From an uncultured Collinsella sp. (GTDB lineage: Bacteria > Actinomycetota > Coriobacteriia > Coriobacteriales > Coriobacteriaceae): a stretch of DNA of 64,000 nt. This document shows positions 8,913-16,632 of this stretch, in pieces (position 1 is the stretch's first letter; each line of letters starts with the position of its first letter). A program made the translations under genes and the position numbers. The stretch is from the NCBI GenBank assembly GCA_937950325.1, contig CALFDJ010000040.1, positions 4,630 to 68,629 on the forward strand. Direction: 5' to 3'. The notes beneath the pieces were generated by a model, which was not told the DNA's origin, ran no database searches, and saw only the letters and a program-made list of their open reading frames with translations.

Positions 8913-9038
8913 AGCGGCGTGTGCCGTTAAGCGGAGAGGCGTATTGTTGCCTCATCGTTTGGGCATACAATTGCTATTGGCTTGCTGCGGTGAAGGCTCG
9001 TCCGCTCCGCAGTTATTTCTACCGTTAAAGGAGTATGT

Positions 9039-10859
9039 ATGTCCGTTGAGGTCATGAGGTCTGTGATCGATGCTGCCGAGGGGCGCGTGCCCGTCGACAT
9101 GCTGTTTACCAATGCGCAGATCGTCGACGTGTATGGCCAGCGTGTGGCGCCCGGTAGCGTTGCCGTCAAGGACGGTGTGATCGTCGGCGTGCTCTACGAT
9201 GGTCGCGACGATGCCGCTGGCACCTACGAGGCAACTGAGGTCATCGACTGCCAGGGTCGCTATCTCGCTCCCGGTTTTATCGACGGGCATCTGCATATCG
9301 AGTCTTCGAACATCCGTCCCGCCGAGTATGCGCGCATGGCGGCGACGCGCGGTACTACCACCGCCATTGCCGACAGCCACGAGATTGCCAATGTTGCCGG
9401 TCTCGACGGCTTGCGCTTTATGATCGAGGATGGCCGCCGCGCGCCCATCTCCATCAAGTACATGATGCCTTCGTGCGTGCCCGCGCTGCCCGACGAGCAG
9501 GCCGGCGCTGTGATTACCGCCGCCGATATGCAGGCGTTTTTTGCTGAGCATCCGGGCGATGTCTTTGGTCTGGGCGAAATGATGAACCTGCCGGGCGTCT
9601 TTATGGCCGATCCCGAGACCTGCGCTCGCATCGATGCTGCCAACCAAACACCGTCCAAGCAGGTCGACGGCCATGCGCCACTTGTTGCCGGCAAGGACCT
9701 CAACGCCTATGCCGCGGCGGGCATTATCGCCGACCACGAGTCGACGATTCCCGAGGAGGCGCTCGACAAACTGTCCCGCGGCATGTATGTGATGTTGCGC
9801 GAAGGTACGTGTAGCCACGACCTGGCCAACCTGTCGCCGATGCTGCTGGAAAACCCCGCCCGTGCCCGCCGCTGCTGCTTCGCGACCGATGACCGCGCTC
9901 CCTCCGATGCGCTTTCGACCGGCATGATCGACAATGCCTGCCGCGTGGCTATCGAGGCCGGTATTGACCCCGTGGTCGCCATCTCTATGGCGTCCCTGTC
10001 TACGGCTGAGGCGTTTGGCCTGGACCACGGTTGCCGCGACCCGCACGAGCTGCGTGGCGCCATCGCCCCGGGCAAGCGTGCCGACCTGCTGGTACTCAAC
10101 GACCTGACGTTTGCCATGGCTCCGCATCGCGTGTATGCCGCCGGTGCTTTGGTGGCGCAGGACGGCACCTTTGTGGGCGAGATTGCACCCGAGATGGCCG
10201 AGGTTGCGGCCCTTGCCGATGAGCTGCGCGCCTCCGTTAAGCTGCCGAAGCTTTCGCTCGACGTGTTCGACTATGCCTTTAAGCCGGGCGAGGCTGTGAT
10301 TGACGTGGTGCCGGGTAAGGCCATCACGGGCATGGCTCGCCCCGAGAGCGCCGAGGGCCTGCGCCGCATTATGCTGATCGAGCGCCATGGCCGCGGCGTG
10401 TCGCTGCAGGCCGAGGGCGTCGACGGCGACGGTCCCGCTGGCCTGGGTCTTGTCGGCAAGCATATCGGTCGCGGCTGGGTGCGCGGCTTTACCATCACGG
10501 GTGGTGCCATCGCCTCGACGATCGGACACGACTCGCACAACGTGTGCGTGGTGGGCGACAACGCCGCCGATATGATGGCTGCTGTCGAGGCCGTGGGCCA
10601 GGGCGGTCACGTGCTGGTGCGCAACGGCGAGGTCGTGGCGCGCATTCCGCTGGCGCTCGGTGGCCTGATGAGCGAGGGCACGGCCGAGGATGTCGCCGCG
10701 CAGCACGATGACTTTATGGTCAAGGCGCGCGCCATGGGTATCGAGCCGCCGCTCGACCCCATCATGGGCATCATCTTCCTGCCCCTGCCGGTGATTCCGA
10801 CGCTCCGCATCCGCCCCGAGGGCATGTTCGACGTCACCACCTTCACATACGCCGACTAG
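9039..10859 (+). CDS. ade: Adenine deaminase
   Basis: A 606-aa amidohydrolase that deaminates adenine to hypoxanthine for purine salvage. Recognisable are PGFIDGHLHIESSNI (about 79-93) with the HxH metal ligands, ADSHEIANV, GLGEMMN, VDGHAPL, IIADHEST and FATDDRAPSD, all in family order. The C-terminal domain has the glycine-rich GAIASTIGHDSHNVCVVG segment specific to adenine deaminases. AAAGGAG precedes the ATG. The stop codon lies inside the left arm of a 32-bp inverted repeat. No purine riboswitch could be folded upstream. Confidence 0.95.
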   Translation: MSVEVMRSVIDAAEGRVPVDMLFTNAQIVDVYGQRVAPGSVAVKDGVIVGVLYDGRDDAAGTYEATEVIDCQGRYLAPGFIDGHLHIESSNIRPAEYARMAATRGTTTAIADSHEIANVAGLDGLRFMIEDGRRAPISIKYMMPSCVPALPDEQAGAVITAADMQAFFAEHPGDVFGLGEMMNLPGVFMADPETCARIDAANQTPSKQVDGHAPLVAGKDLNAYAAAGIIADHESTIPEEALDKLSRGMYVMLREGTCSHDLANLSPMLLENPARARRCCFATDDRAPSDALSTGMIDNACRVAIEAGIDPVVAISMASLSTAEAFGLDHGCRDPHELRGAIAPGKRADLLVLNDLTFAMAPHRVYAAGALVAQDGTFVGEIAPEMAEVAALADELRASVKLPKLSLDVFDYAFKPGEAVIDVVPGKAITGMARPESAEGLRRIMLIERHGRGVSLQAEGVDGDGPAGLGLVGKHIGRGWVRGFTITGGAIASTIGHDSHNVCVVGDNAADMMAAVEAVGQGGHVLVRNGEVVARIPLALGGLMSEGTAEDVAAQHDDFMVKARAMGIEPPLDPIMGIIFLPLPVIPTLRIRPEGMFDVTTFTYAD

Positions 10860-10887
10860 TCATTGGGGACGTTCTTAAACGACTAGT
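10856..10887. repeat. Left arm of a 32-bp perfect inverted repeat enclosing a HAD gene
   Basis: 10856-10887 is the exact reverse complement of 11860-11891. It contains the stop codon of adenine deaminase and a GGGGACGTTCTT core (family A). A third, slightly diverged copy lies at 48394-48424. Confidence 0.9.
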
Positions 10888-10918
10888 TGTAACGTTTATG
10901 ACTGCGGAGTCTTATCTG

Positions 10919-10980
10919 AGCTCCCTTTGGGTACGTTGGAATCGGATATACGTCCGATTCCATCAAGCCCGAAGGGAGCT
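10919..10980 (+). promoter_or_regulatory. 62-nt hairpin that buries the ribosome binding site of the HAD gene
   Basis: Outer stem AGCTCCCTT/AAGGGAGCT (10919-10927 with 10972-10980), extended by GGG/CCC, and inner stem GGAATCGGA/TCCGATTCC (10938-10946 with 10953-10961). The only good Shine-Dalgarno, AAGGGAG, lies in the 3' arm. TTTTCT follows, so the hairpin may also end the upstream transcript. Either way, access of ribosomes to the HAD start would depend on opening it. Confidence 0.7.
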
Positions 10981-10985
10981 TTTCT

Positions 10986-11780
10986 ATGTTTAAACTGATT
11001 GCATCCGATATGGACGGCACGTTGCTTGACGAAAACGGCCAGGTGCCTCCCGAGACCTACGAACTGATTCTGGCGCTACACGAGCATGGCGTGCATTTCG
11101 CCGCATCGTCAGGTCGTCGCTACGATCGCCTGTGCGAGTTCTTTGCGCCCGTTCGCGACAAGATGGACTTTGTCGCCGCCAACGGCGCCCAGGTCTTCGC
11201 CGACGGCAAAATGGTAGACCGTGAGGTGTATTCACACCTGGCGATTCGAAGGCTCGCCCAGGCTGTCGCGACGTTTCCCAATCTGCATCTTGCGCTTTTT
11301 GACCGAACCAAGTCCTTCCTGCTCGATGACGAGTGCAAGTTCGTGCGTGAGGTCGATAAGGACCTTCCCAATGCCGAGCGCATTTGGGAGCTGCCCGATC
11401 CCAGCGTAAATATCATCAAAGCGAGTATCTTTTGCGACGACGGTGCCGTTATGGACAGTGCGTACGTGCTGCAGCGCGAACTCGGTCAGCTCTTTACTTT
11501 TGCGCCTTCGGGTAACGCGTGGATCGATGCTATGCAGCCCGGCGTGTCGAAGGCTTCGGGTATCGCACAGCTCGCGGAGCATTATGGCATTGGGCGCGAT
11601 GAGGTTATGGCGTTTGGCGACTCGATGAACGACTACGAGATCATTCGCTTTGTCGGCACGGGTTGTGCGATGGAAAATGCACGCCCCGCGCTCAAGGCCG
11701 TTGCCGATCGCGTGGTGGGGCGCAACCGCGACCACGCCGTCCAGCAGGAGCTCCGCCGTGTTCTGGAGAGTCTCGCCTAA
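10986..11780 (+). CDS. HAD-superfamily phosphatase, Cof type
   Basis: A 264-aa phosphatase of the Cof/YbjI class. Motif I is DMDGTLLDENG (about 8-18) with the nucleophilic Asp; SSGR forms motif II; GDSMNDYEII near residue 212 is motif IV, with the Mg-binding Asp pair. The cap (about 85-190) is of the C2 type. Substrates of such enzymes are sugar phosphates, flavin or pyridoxal phosphates and cannot be told from sequence. Together with its leader hairpin it is the only gene between the two arms of a 32-bp inverted repeat. Confidence 0.85.
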   Translation: MFKLIASDMDGTLLDENGQVPPETYELILALHEHGVHFAASSGRRYDRLCEFFAPVRDKMDFVAANGAQVFADGKMVDREVYSHLAIRRLAQAVATFPNLHLALFDRTKSFLLDDECKFVREVDKDLPNAERIWELPDPSVNIIKASIFCDDGAVMDSAYVLQRELGQLFTFAPSGNAWIDAMQPGVSKASGIAQLAEHYGIGRDEVMAFGDSMNDYEIIRFVGTGCAMENARPALKAVADRVVGRNRDHAVQQELRRVLESLA

Positions 11781-11781
11781 T

Positions 11782-11856
11782 CCGGCAGATGGGGACGTTC
11801 CCGTTCTGCCGGCAGTGGGGGACAGTCCTTGCAGCTTTTCGCGAAGAGTGTCCCCA
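11782..11856. repeat. Family A palindromes downstream of the HAD gene
   Basis: CCGGCAGA...TCTGCCGG (11782-11812) encloses GGGGACGTTCCC. It is followed by GGGGGACA...TGTCCCC (11814-11856). The first unit resembles 8830-8876. Confidence 0.65.
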
Positions 11857-11859
11857 GTG

Positions 11860-11891
11860 ACTAGTCGTTTAAGAACGTCCCCAATGACTAG
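11860..11891. repeat. Right arm of the 32-bp inverted repeat
   Basis: Perfect reverse complement of 10856-10887. It contains the stop codon of the converging HAD gene on the minus strand. Confidence 0.9.
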
Positions 11892-12730
11892 GCGAGGGTT
11901 GCCATGATGGTGCGGGCGACGCCGTCGTGGTCGTTATCGTATTCGGTGATGGCGTCGGCGGCCTCGCGGTCCTCGGGCTCGGCGTTGATCATGGCCATGC
12001 CGTGGCCCGCTGCCTGCAGCATGGGGATGTCGTTGATGTTGTCGCCGAACGCCCAGGCGTCGGCGAGACGCTCGTCCAGGTGCTCGCATAGCCACGTGAG
12101 GGCCGTTCCCTTGGTGGTGCCCGCGCCCATGACCTCGATATTCATGGCGTACGAACGCGTGACCTCAATGCCTCCGAGCGTGTCGAGCTCCGCCGCGATG
12201 GCGTCGCGATCGGCTGGGTCGTGCCAGTACATGGCGATGCGTTCGAGTGTCTCGACCTCGTCGATCTTGCTGTCGATATCCATGTCGATCGGTGTTCGTG
12301 TGCGCTTGAGCGAAGCCGCGATGTGGGGGTCGCCACCGCAGAATTCGTCCAGGCGCGTGTAGAGCGAGCGGGGGAGGAAGCACTGCCCGTCCGCGAAGAT
12401 ATCGAAGGTGACGTCATGGCCGGCGGCAATGCTATGGACGCGGTGGGCGATGGCGCGGTCGAGCGGTCGGCTCAAAATGCGCGTAGCACGTGAGGTATCG
12501 GTGGGCGTACCGTCGTCGAGCTGCCAGACGCTGGCACCGTTGGCGCAGACCGCGTAGTGTACGGCGGGGTGGGCGAGGATGGGCTCAAAGATGCCCGACA
12601 GCGGGCGCCCCGTGCAGGGCACAAACTCAATACCGCGTCGAGCGAGTTCGTCGAGCATCGCCCAGGTGGCGTCGCTCATCTGCTTATCACTCGTCAGCAG
12701 CGTTCCATCCATATCGGAAAACACAATCAT
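11888..12730 (-). CDS. HAD-superfamily phosphatase, Cof type (second copy)
   Basis: A 280-aa Cof-class phosphatase. Motif I is FSDMDGTLLTSDK (about 4-16), motif II CTGR, motif IV FGDNINDIPML (about 230-240). It is clearly related to the neighbouring convergent gene but not a recent duplicate, as the caps differ. AAAGGA precedes the ATG. The stop codon lies within the 32-bp repeat shared with the adenine deaminase end. The substrate is unknown. Confidence 0.87.
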   Translation of the reverse strand: MIVFSDMDGTLLTSDKQMSDATWAMLDELARRGIEFVPCTGRPLSGIFEPILAHPAVHYAVCANGASVWQLDDGTPTDTSRATRILSRPLDRAIAHRVHSIAAGHDVTFDIFADGQCFLPRSLYTRLDEFCGGDPHIAASLKRTRTPIDMDIDSKIDEVETLERIAMYWHDPADRDAIAAELDTLGGIEVTRSYAMNIEVMGAGTTKGTALTWLCEHLDERLADAWAFGDNINDIPMLQAAGHGMAMINAEPEDREAADAITEYDNDHDGVARTIMATLA

Positions 12731-12817
12731 TCGCTGCGATCCTTTCTACTGGCATAAAAAGCGTGGCCGAGGGCGGTGATGCCCTGGCCACGCTCGGGTT
12801 CTATAACGGTCCGCGTC

Positions 12818-14236
12818 CTAGCGATCGGCGAGCGGCTTGTACTCCAGCGGCTCGATAACCGGGCGATACGCGGGACGGATGATGCGGTGCGCGCAGAAGA
12901 GCTCTTCCATGCGGTGCGCCGACCAGCCGGCCATGCGGGCGACGGCGAACAGCGGCGTAAAGAGCGTCTCGGGCACGCCGAGCATCCTGTAGATAAAGCC
13001 CGTGTACAGGTCGATGTTGGCGCAGATGGGCTTGGTCATGCCGTGATCGCGCATTACTTGCGGGGCCAGGCGCTCGATGCGCTCGATGAGCGCGAACTCC
13101 TCGCCCAAGTCCTTCTTGGCGGCAAGCGAGCGCGCGTAACGGCGGCAGACCTCGGCGCGCGGGTCGCTCAGCGTGTAGACGGCGTGGCCCATACCGTAGA
13201 TGAGACCCGTGCCGTCGAAGGCCTGCTTGTCGAGGATCTTGCCCAGGTAGGCTGCGACCTCGTCCTCGTCCTCCCAATTGGAGACATGCGCACGGATGTC
13301 CTCGTGCATGGACACGACCTTGGCGTTGGCACCGCCGTGGCGCGGACCCTTGAGCGAGCCGATAGCCGCGGCGTAGGCAGAATACGGGTCGGTGGCCGAA
13401 GAGGACAGCACGCGGCAGGCAAACGTGGAGTTGTTGCCGCCGCCGTGCTCGGCATGCAGCATGAGCATAACGTCGAGCAGCATCGCCTCATCGCGGGTGA
13501 ACGCCATGCCGCCGCGCAGGACCTGTAGGATGGTCTCGGCGGTGGAGAGACCGGGCGTGGGGTGCGGCACGTGAACCTCGGAGCCGCGAAGCTTGGCGAT
13601 CGAGGCCATGTGTGCGAAGGCGGCGATGCGCGGGAGACGTGCGAGCATGGAAATAGCGACGTCGATTTCGTGCTCGGGCGTGATCACGTCTGGTTCGGCA
13701 TCGAAGGCGTAGAGCAGCAGCACGGCGCGCTGGAGCACATTCATGATGCTCGACGACACCGTGGTCATGGGGAACTCTTTGACGTACTCGTCGCTCAGAT
13801 GCCTAAAAGCACCCAGGCGTCCGCAAAAACCGTCGAGTTCCTCTTTGGTGGGCAGCGAGCCCGTGATGAGCAGATAGGCGACCTCTTCGTAGCCATAGCG
13901 ATCCTCGGCCTGGGCGTTGTTGACCAGGTCCTCGATGCTGTAGCCACGAAGCGTGAGCTTGCCCTGATCGGGCACGACCTTTCCGTCGACCTTGTTGTAG
14001 CCGTGCACATCCGAGATACGAGTGAGGCCCGCGACCACGCCCGAGCCGTCGGCATTGCGCAGGCCGCGCTTGACATTGTGCTCGACAAACAGGCCCTCGT
14101 CATAAGGGTCGGTCGGCAGGCCGTGGTAGAGGTTTTCGCTCTCAGGCGAAATCTGGCGGCTTGCTTCGTAATCCAGAACCAGGCGGCTCAAGTGGTCATC
14201 GAAGCGGTAATAGATTTTCTTGGCGTCGTAGGCCAT
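12818..14236 (-). CDS. gltA: Citrate synthase
   Basis: A 472-aa enzyme joining acetyl-CoA and oxaloacetate to citrate. LHAEHGGGNNST, LKGPRHGGANAKV and YGMGHAVYTLSDPRA include the catalytic His residues, and the last stretch is the family signature. It is about 40-100 residues longer than the shortest bacterial enzymes, mainly through an N-terminal segment before GLTRISDVHGYNKVDGK. GGAGAGGAG precedes the ATG. With no other TCA genes nearby, a role in making glutamate precursors is likely in an anaerobe; that is inference, but it fits the presence of gltBD. Confidence 0.93.
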   Translation of the reverse strand: MAYDAKKIYYRFDDHLSRLVLDYEASRQISPESENLYHGLPTDPYDEGLFVEHNVKRGLRNADGSGVVAGLTRISDVHGYNKVDGKVVPDQGKLTLRGYSIEDLVNNAQAEDRYGYEEVAYLLITGSLPTKEELDGFCGRLGAFRHLSDEYVKEFPMTTVSSSIMNVLQRAVLLLYAFDAEPDVITPEHEIDVAISMLARLPRIAAFAHMASIAKLRGSEVHVPHPTPGLSTAETILQVLRGGMAFTRDEAMLLDVMLMLHAEHGGGNNSTFACRVLSSSATDPYSAYAAAIGSLKGPRHGGANAKVVSMHEDIRAHVSNWEDEDEVAAYLGKILDKQAFDGTGLIYGMGHAVYTLSDPRAEVCRRYARSLAAKKDLGEEFALIERIERLAPQVMRDHGMTKPICANIDLYTGFIYRMLGVPETLFTPLFAVARMAGWSAHRMEELFCAHRIIRPAYRPVIEPLEYKPLADR

Positions 14237-14313
14237 GCGCGCTCCTCTCCGGGCCGCATCGGGGTGACTTGCATGGGCATGCGCGCGTCAGGCTATCCCC
14301 AGCGGCTTGCTCG

Positions 14314-14601
14314 CTACAGGCGGTACATAAAGTTGAAGACGTCCTCGCGCTGGATGGACACGTTGACGCCCGAAAGCTCGCCGGCCTCGGCCAGCGCCTT
14401 CTGCAGCTCGGCGAAGTCGAGCTTGGACTCGGCGGTATCGGCCAGCATGGTCATGGTGAAGATGTCCTCGATAATGGACTGCGTGATGTCGCGGATGTCG
14501 ACGTTGGCCTCGCCCAGAACGCGGGTGACGCCGGCGACGATGCCGGGGCGGTTCTTGCCAAGGACGGTGATGACGATACGGGAGGACGAGATCTCGGCCA
14601 T
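14314..14601 (-). CDS. ACT domain protein (UPF0237 family)
   Basis: A 95-aa protein made of a single ACT domain plus a short C-terminal tail. VITVLGKNRPGIVAGVTRVL and the following beta strand NVDIRDITQSI are typical of the UPF0237 group. ACT domains bind small ligands such as amino acids and regulate partner proteins. GAAAGGG precedes the ATG. It is upstream of citrate synthase on the same strand (77 bases apart) and could be co-transcribed. The ligand is unknown. Confidence 0.88.
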   Translation of the reverse strand: MAEISSSRIVITVLGKNRPGIVAGVTRVLGEANVDIRDITQSIIEDIFTMTMLADTAESKLDFAELQKALAEAGELSGVNVSIQREDVFNFMYRL

Positions 14602-14782
14602 GGGAAACCCTTTCGCGTGATTGCGGCGCGCGCGGGGCGCTCCGCTACGGTACAGTGTTCATCATTGTACCTGTCTGGCGCAAAAAAGGCGCGCTCGCTG
14701 CGGCGTTACATGCCTGCAACATGAGCGTAAGGGGGAAGGCCGTACGGGGAAGAGCCGTCTGGCGCGTGTCCGGCTCGTGTTG

Positions 14783-14846
14783 GGTTGATTTCCGATCTCA
14801 GCCGAACACATTGAGCGGACAGGCCGTTCCCGCAGTCAGCCGAACG
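14783..14846 (+). repeat. Left 64-bp direct repeat (candidate attL) of the 7.2-kb island
   Basis: 14783-14846 and 21995-22058 are in the same orientation and differ at only two positions (14820 and 14840). The first 37 bases are identical. Outside these limits the two loci diverge. The 396-base gap 14602-14997 holds this repeat and the palindromes after it; no gene is seen. Confidence 0.85.
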
Positions 14847-14873
14847 CCTCCGACGGCTGATTCCGAACTGGAA

Positions 14874-14937
14874 GCGGAGGGCATCCCCGCCCTTCGGTAG
14901 GGGATACCGCTCCGCGGCGCATGCCGCGGGCGGCGCC
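14874..14937. repeat. Two adjacent palindromes at the left island end
   Basis: GCGGA...ATCCCC / GGGGAT...TCCGC (14874-14915) is followed by GGCGC...GCGCC (14916-14937). They could end transcription of the recombinase remnant on the minus strand or be part of an attachment site. Confidence 0.5.
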
Positions 14938-14997
14938 ACTATCGGACCACCGTGACCTCAGTTGGGATGGGCCCAGCACTGCCGCGTACTCGGTGAG

Positions 14998-15723
14998 CTA
15001 GAGCCAACTGTTCGTCTTCACGTCGCGTATGGCGATATTTCGGTCGTCCGGCTCGGTGATGCCGTAGCCGAACGCCTGGAGCGTCTCGATGGACTCCTGG
15101 ATCCTCTGTTGGAACATGGGACCCGGATCGACCCTCGGCCCGAGGTGCCCGCGCCAAAGGCACGGCGTGGCGCGCAGCATGTTATGGATTTTGGAGATGG
15201 GCTCGATGTCGGCGTAGACGTTGAGCGTCGCCATGGCGTCCTTGTGGCCGAGGATCGATTGGAGCGCCTTGATATCGCCGCCTTGGCGGATCCACTGCGT
15301 TGCGAACGTGTGGCGAAGGCCGTGGAACGTGATCAGCTCGTCGTTGGTGCCCATGAGGCCGTTGGTCTCCGAGAACGTCTTGAACGCCCTGCGGATATAG
15401 CTTGTCGTCGCGAAGGTCGCGCCCGGCTCCGACAGGATGTAGCAGTCCCCGATCTCGACCGCCCCGGTAAGGCCGCGCAAGCGCAGCTTTCCGCAGTCGA
15501 TCTCGTGGGTCTCCTTCAGGAAGGGGAGTAGGCCGACCGGGTCGATGGGGATACCCCTGGCGTCATGGGTCTTGGTGTCCTTGATGAACGAACCCATTCC
15601 CTTCGCGTACGCCACCGAATGTCTGATCGAGATCAGGCCCGTCTCGAAATCCACATCGCACCACCGAAGGCCGCAGACCTCGCCGATTCGCATCCCCGTG
15701 TGCAGGGCGAGTACGACCGCCCT
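14998..15723 (-). pseudogene. Tyrosine recombinase (phage-type integrase), 5'-truncated
   Basis: Only the catalytic domain remains. Numbered from an internal ATG at 15693, the residues are R2 (GMRIGEVCGLRW), H124 and R127 (HGLRH), H150 and the nucleophile Y160 (LNVYADIEP), so all active-site residues are present. The reading frame continues upstream through AVVLALHT, which is typical integrase sequence, and then meets the stop codon of the Xre gene, which is in the same frame. The N-terminal arm-binding and core-binding domains are missing. A deletion joining the regulator to the integrase explains this best. No ribosome binding site is evident. Confidence 0.75.
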
Positions 15724-15975
15724 CTAATCCTCGGCGGACCAATCGAGTCCGAACTCCTTTCGGGCATCCTCTTCGCTCATGACTTCGAGAAGGTCTCCGG
15801 GTTGGCAACGAAGGGCGAGGCATAGCTGCTCGAGTGTGTTGAAGCGAATGCCGCGAATATGCCCTTTTTTAATACGGGACAGGTTCACGGGCGTGGTTCC
15901 AATCCTTTCGGCAAGTTCGTTCGAGGAAATCTTTCGCTCGGCCATGATCTTGTCGAGGCGAACAATTACGGGCAT
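15724..15975 (-). CDS. Xre-family helix-turn-helix regulator (YozG-like)
   Basis: An 83-aa protein that is almost entirely one helix-turn-helix domain: LDKIMAERKISSNELAERIG (about 7-26), then TTPVNLSRIKKGHIRGIRFN. Small Xre proteins of this kind commonly sit next to DUF2975 membrane proteins, as here (10 bases downstream of it). It likely represses its own operon, possibly through the palindrome at 16536. The last residues (LDWSAED) abut the integrase remnant in the same frame, so the natural C-terminus could have been changed by the deletion. Confidence 0.8.
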   Translation of the reverse strand: MPVIVRLDKIMAERKISSNELAERIGTTPVNLSRIKKGHIRGIRFNTLEQLCLALRCQPGDLLEVMSEEDARKEFGLDWSAED

Positions 15976-15984
15976 GGCGTTTCC

Positions 15985-16497
15985 TTACGCAATCTCGTCG
16001 GAGTCGAGGTACAGCTCTCGGGCGTACAAGAAGAGCTGGGAAAGCATGAACAGGACGATGCCGAGAACCAGAGAGGTCCAATCGAATGATGAAGCGATCT
16101 CTTGGGCGCCGACGGCCCCCTCGCCGCCAAACATCGAAACGGAGGTTTTGAGTGAGCCGGCGTAGAGGCTGGTGGCAGCTTGAACAACGAAGAGAATGCT
16201 GAGCACCTTCAAGCATGTCGCAGACCCTTTCTTGAAGGGGTCTCCGCTCTTGATCGTCCACACGAGAACGGCGCTGAGGATGGTCGTAGCGATACCGATG
16301 ACGGCAGGGGCCAATGTCGAGATCGCAAGGGCTGGATACGCGGGGGAGTCTGCAATTACAGGGTTGTCGAGCACTTCGATTGCTGGCTTTAAGGAGAACG
16401 CCACTTGTGCGATGGCGGTGGCGCAAAGGGTCGCAGAGGCTATCGCACATGCGATGCGGAAGGAATGAAGCCGGGGAGTGCGATTGTCGGAACTCAT
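15985..16497 (-). CDS. DUF2975-like membrane protein
   Basis: A 170-aa protein with four predicted transmembrane segments (about 12-34, 58-82, 92-114 and 142-162) and soluble termini. Hydrophobicity, length and the adjacent Xre gene fit the DUF2975 group, whose biochemical function is unknown. AGGTT with GAGG-like bases lies just before the ATG. It is divergent from the exporter gene at 16633. It may help sense or resist membrane stress, but nothing in the sequence proves it. Confidence 0.6.
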   Translation of the reverse strand: MSSDNRTPRLHSFRIACAIASATLCATAIAQVAFSLKPAIEVLDNPVIADSPAYPALAISTLAPAVIGIATTILSAVLVWTIKSGDPFKKGSATCLKVLSILFVVQAATSLYAGSLKTSVSMFGGEGAVGAQEIASSFDWTSLVLGIVLFMLSQLFLYARELYLDSDEIA

Positions 16498-16535
16498 AAT
16501 AACCTCCGAAGAATTTAAAAAACTCAGGTTACTTT

Positions 16536-16552
16536 TTAACAGTTTATGTTAA
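16536..16552. promoter_or_regulatory. Palindrome TTAACA-n5-TGTTAA between divergent operons
   Basis: Perfect 6-bp arms lie 38 bases before the DUF2975 start, where that promoter should be. It is a plausible operator for the Xre regulator. A separate hairpin GGGCCGA/TCGGCCC (16577-16599) lies between it and the exporter start. Confidence 0.5.
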
Positions 16553-16632
16553 ATTGACTTTGCCGGCAAGTAATAAGGGCCGAGCATTTTGTTCGGCCCC
16601 TCTGTTCCGACTGGATGAGGTTAAGGTTGGCG

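Noticed and set aside
8995..9038. TTTCTACCG before adenine deaminase as part of a purine riboswitch
   Set aside because: The conserved P1-P3 pairing could not be formed around it; the match is limited to a few bases.
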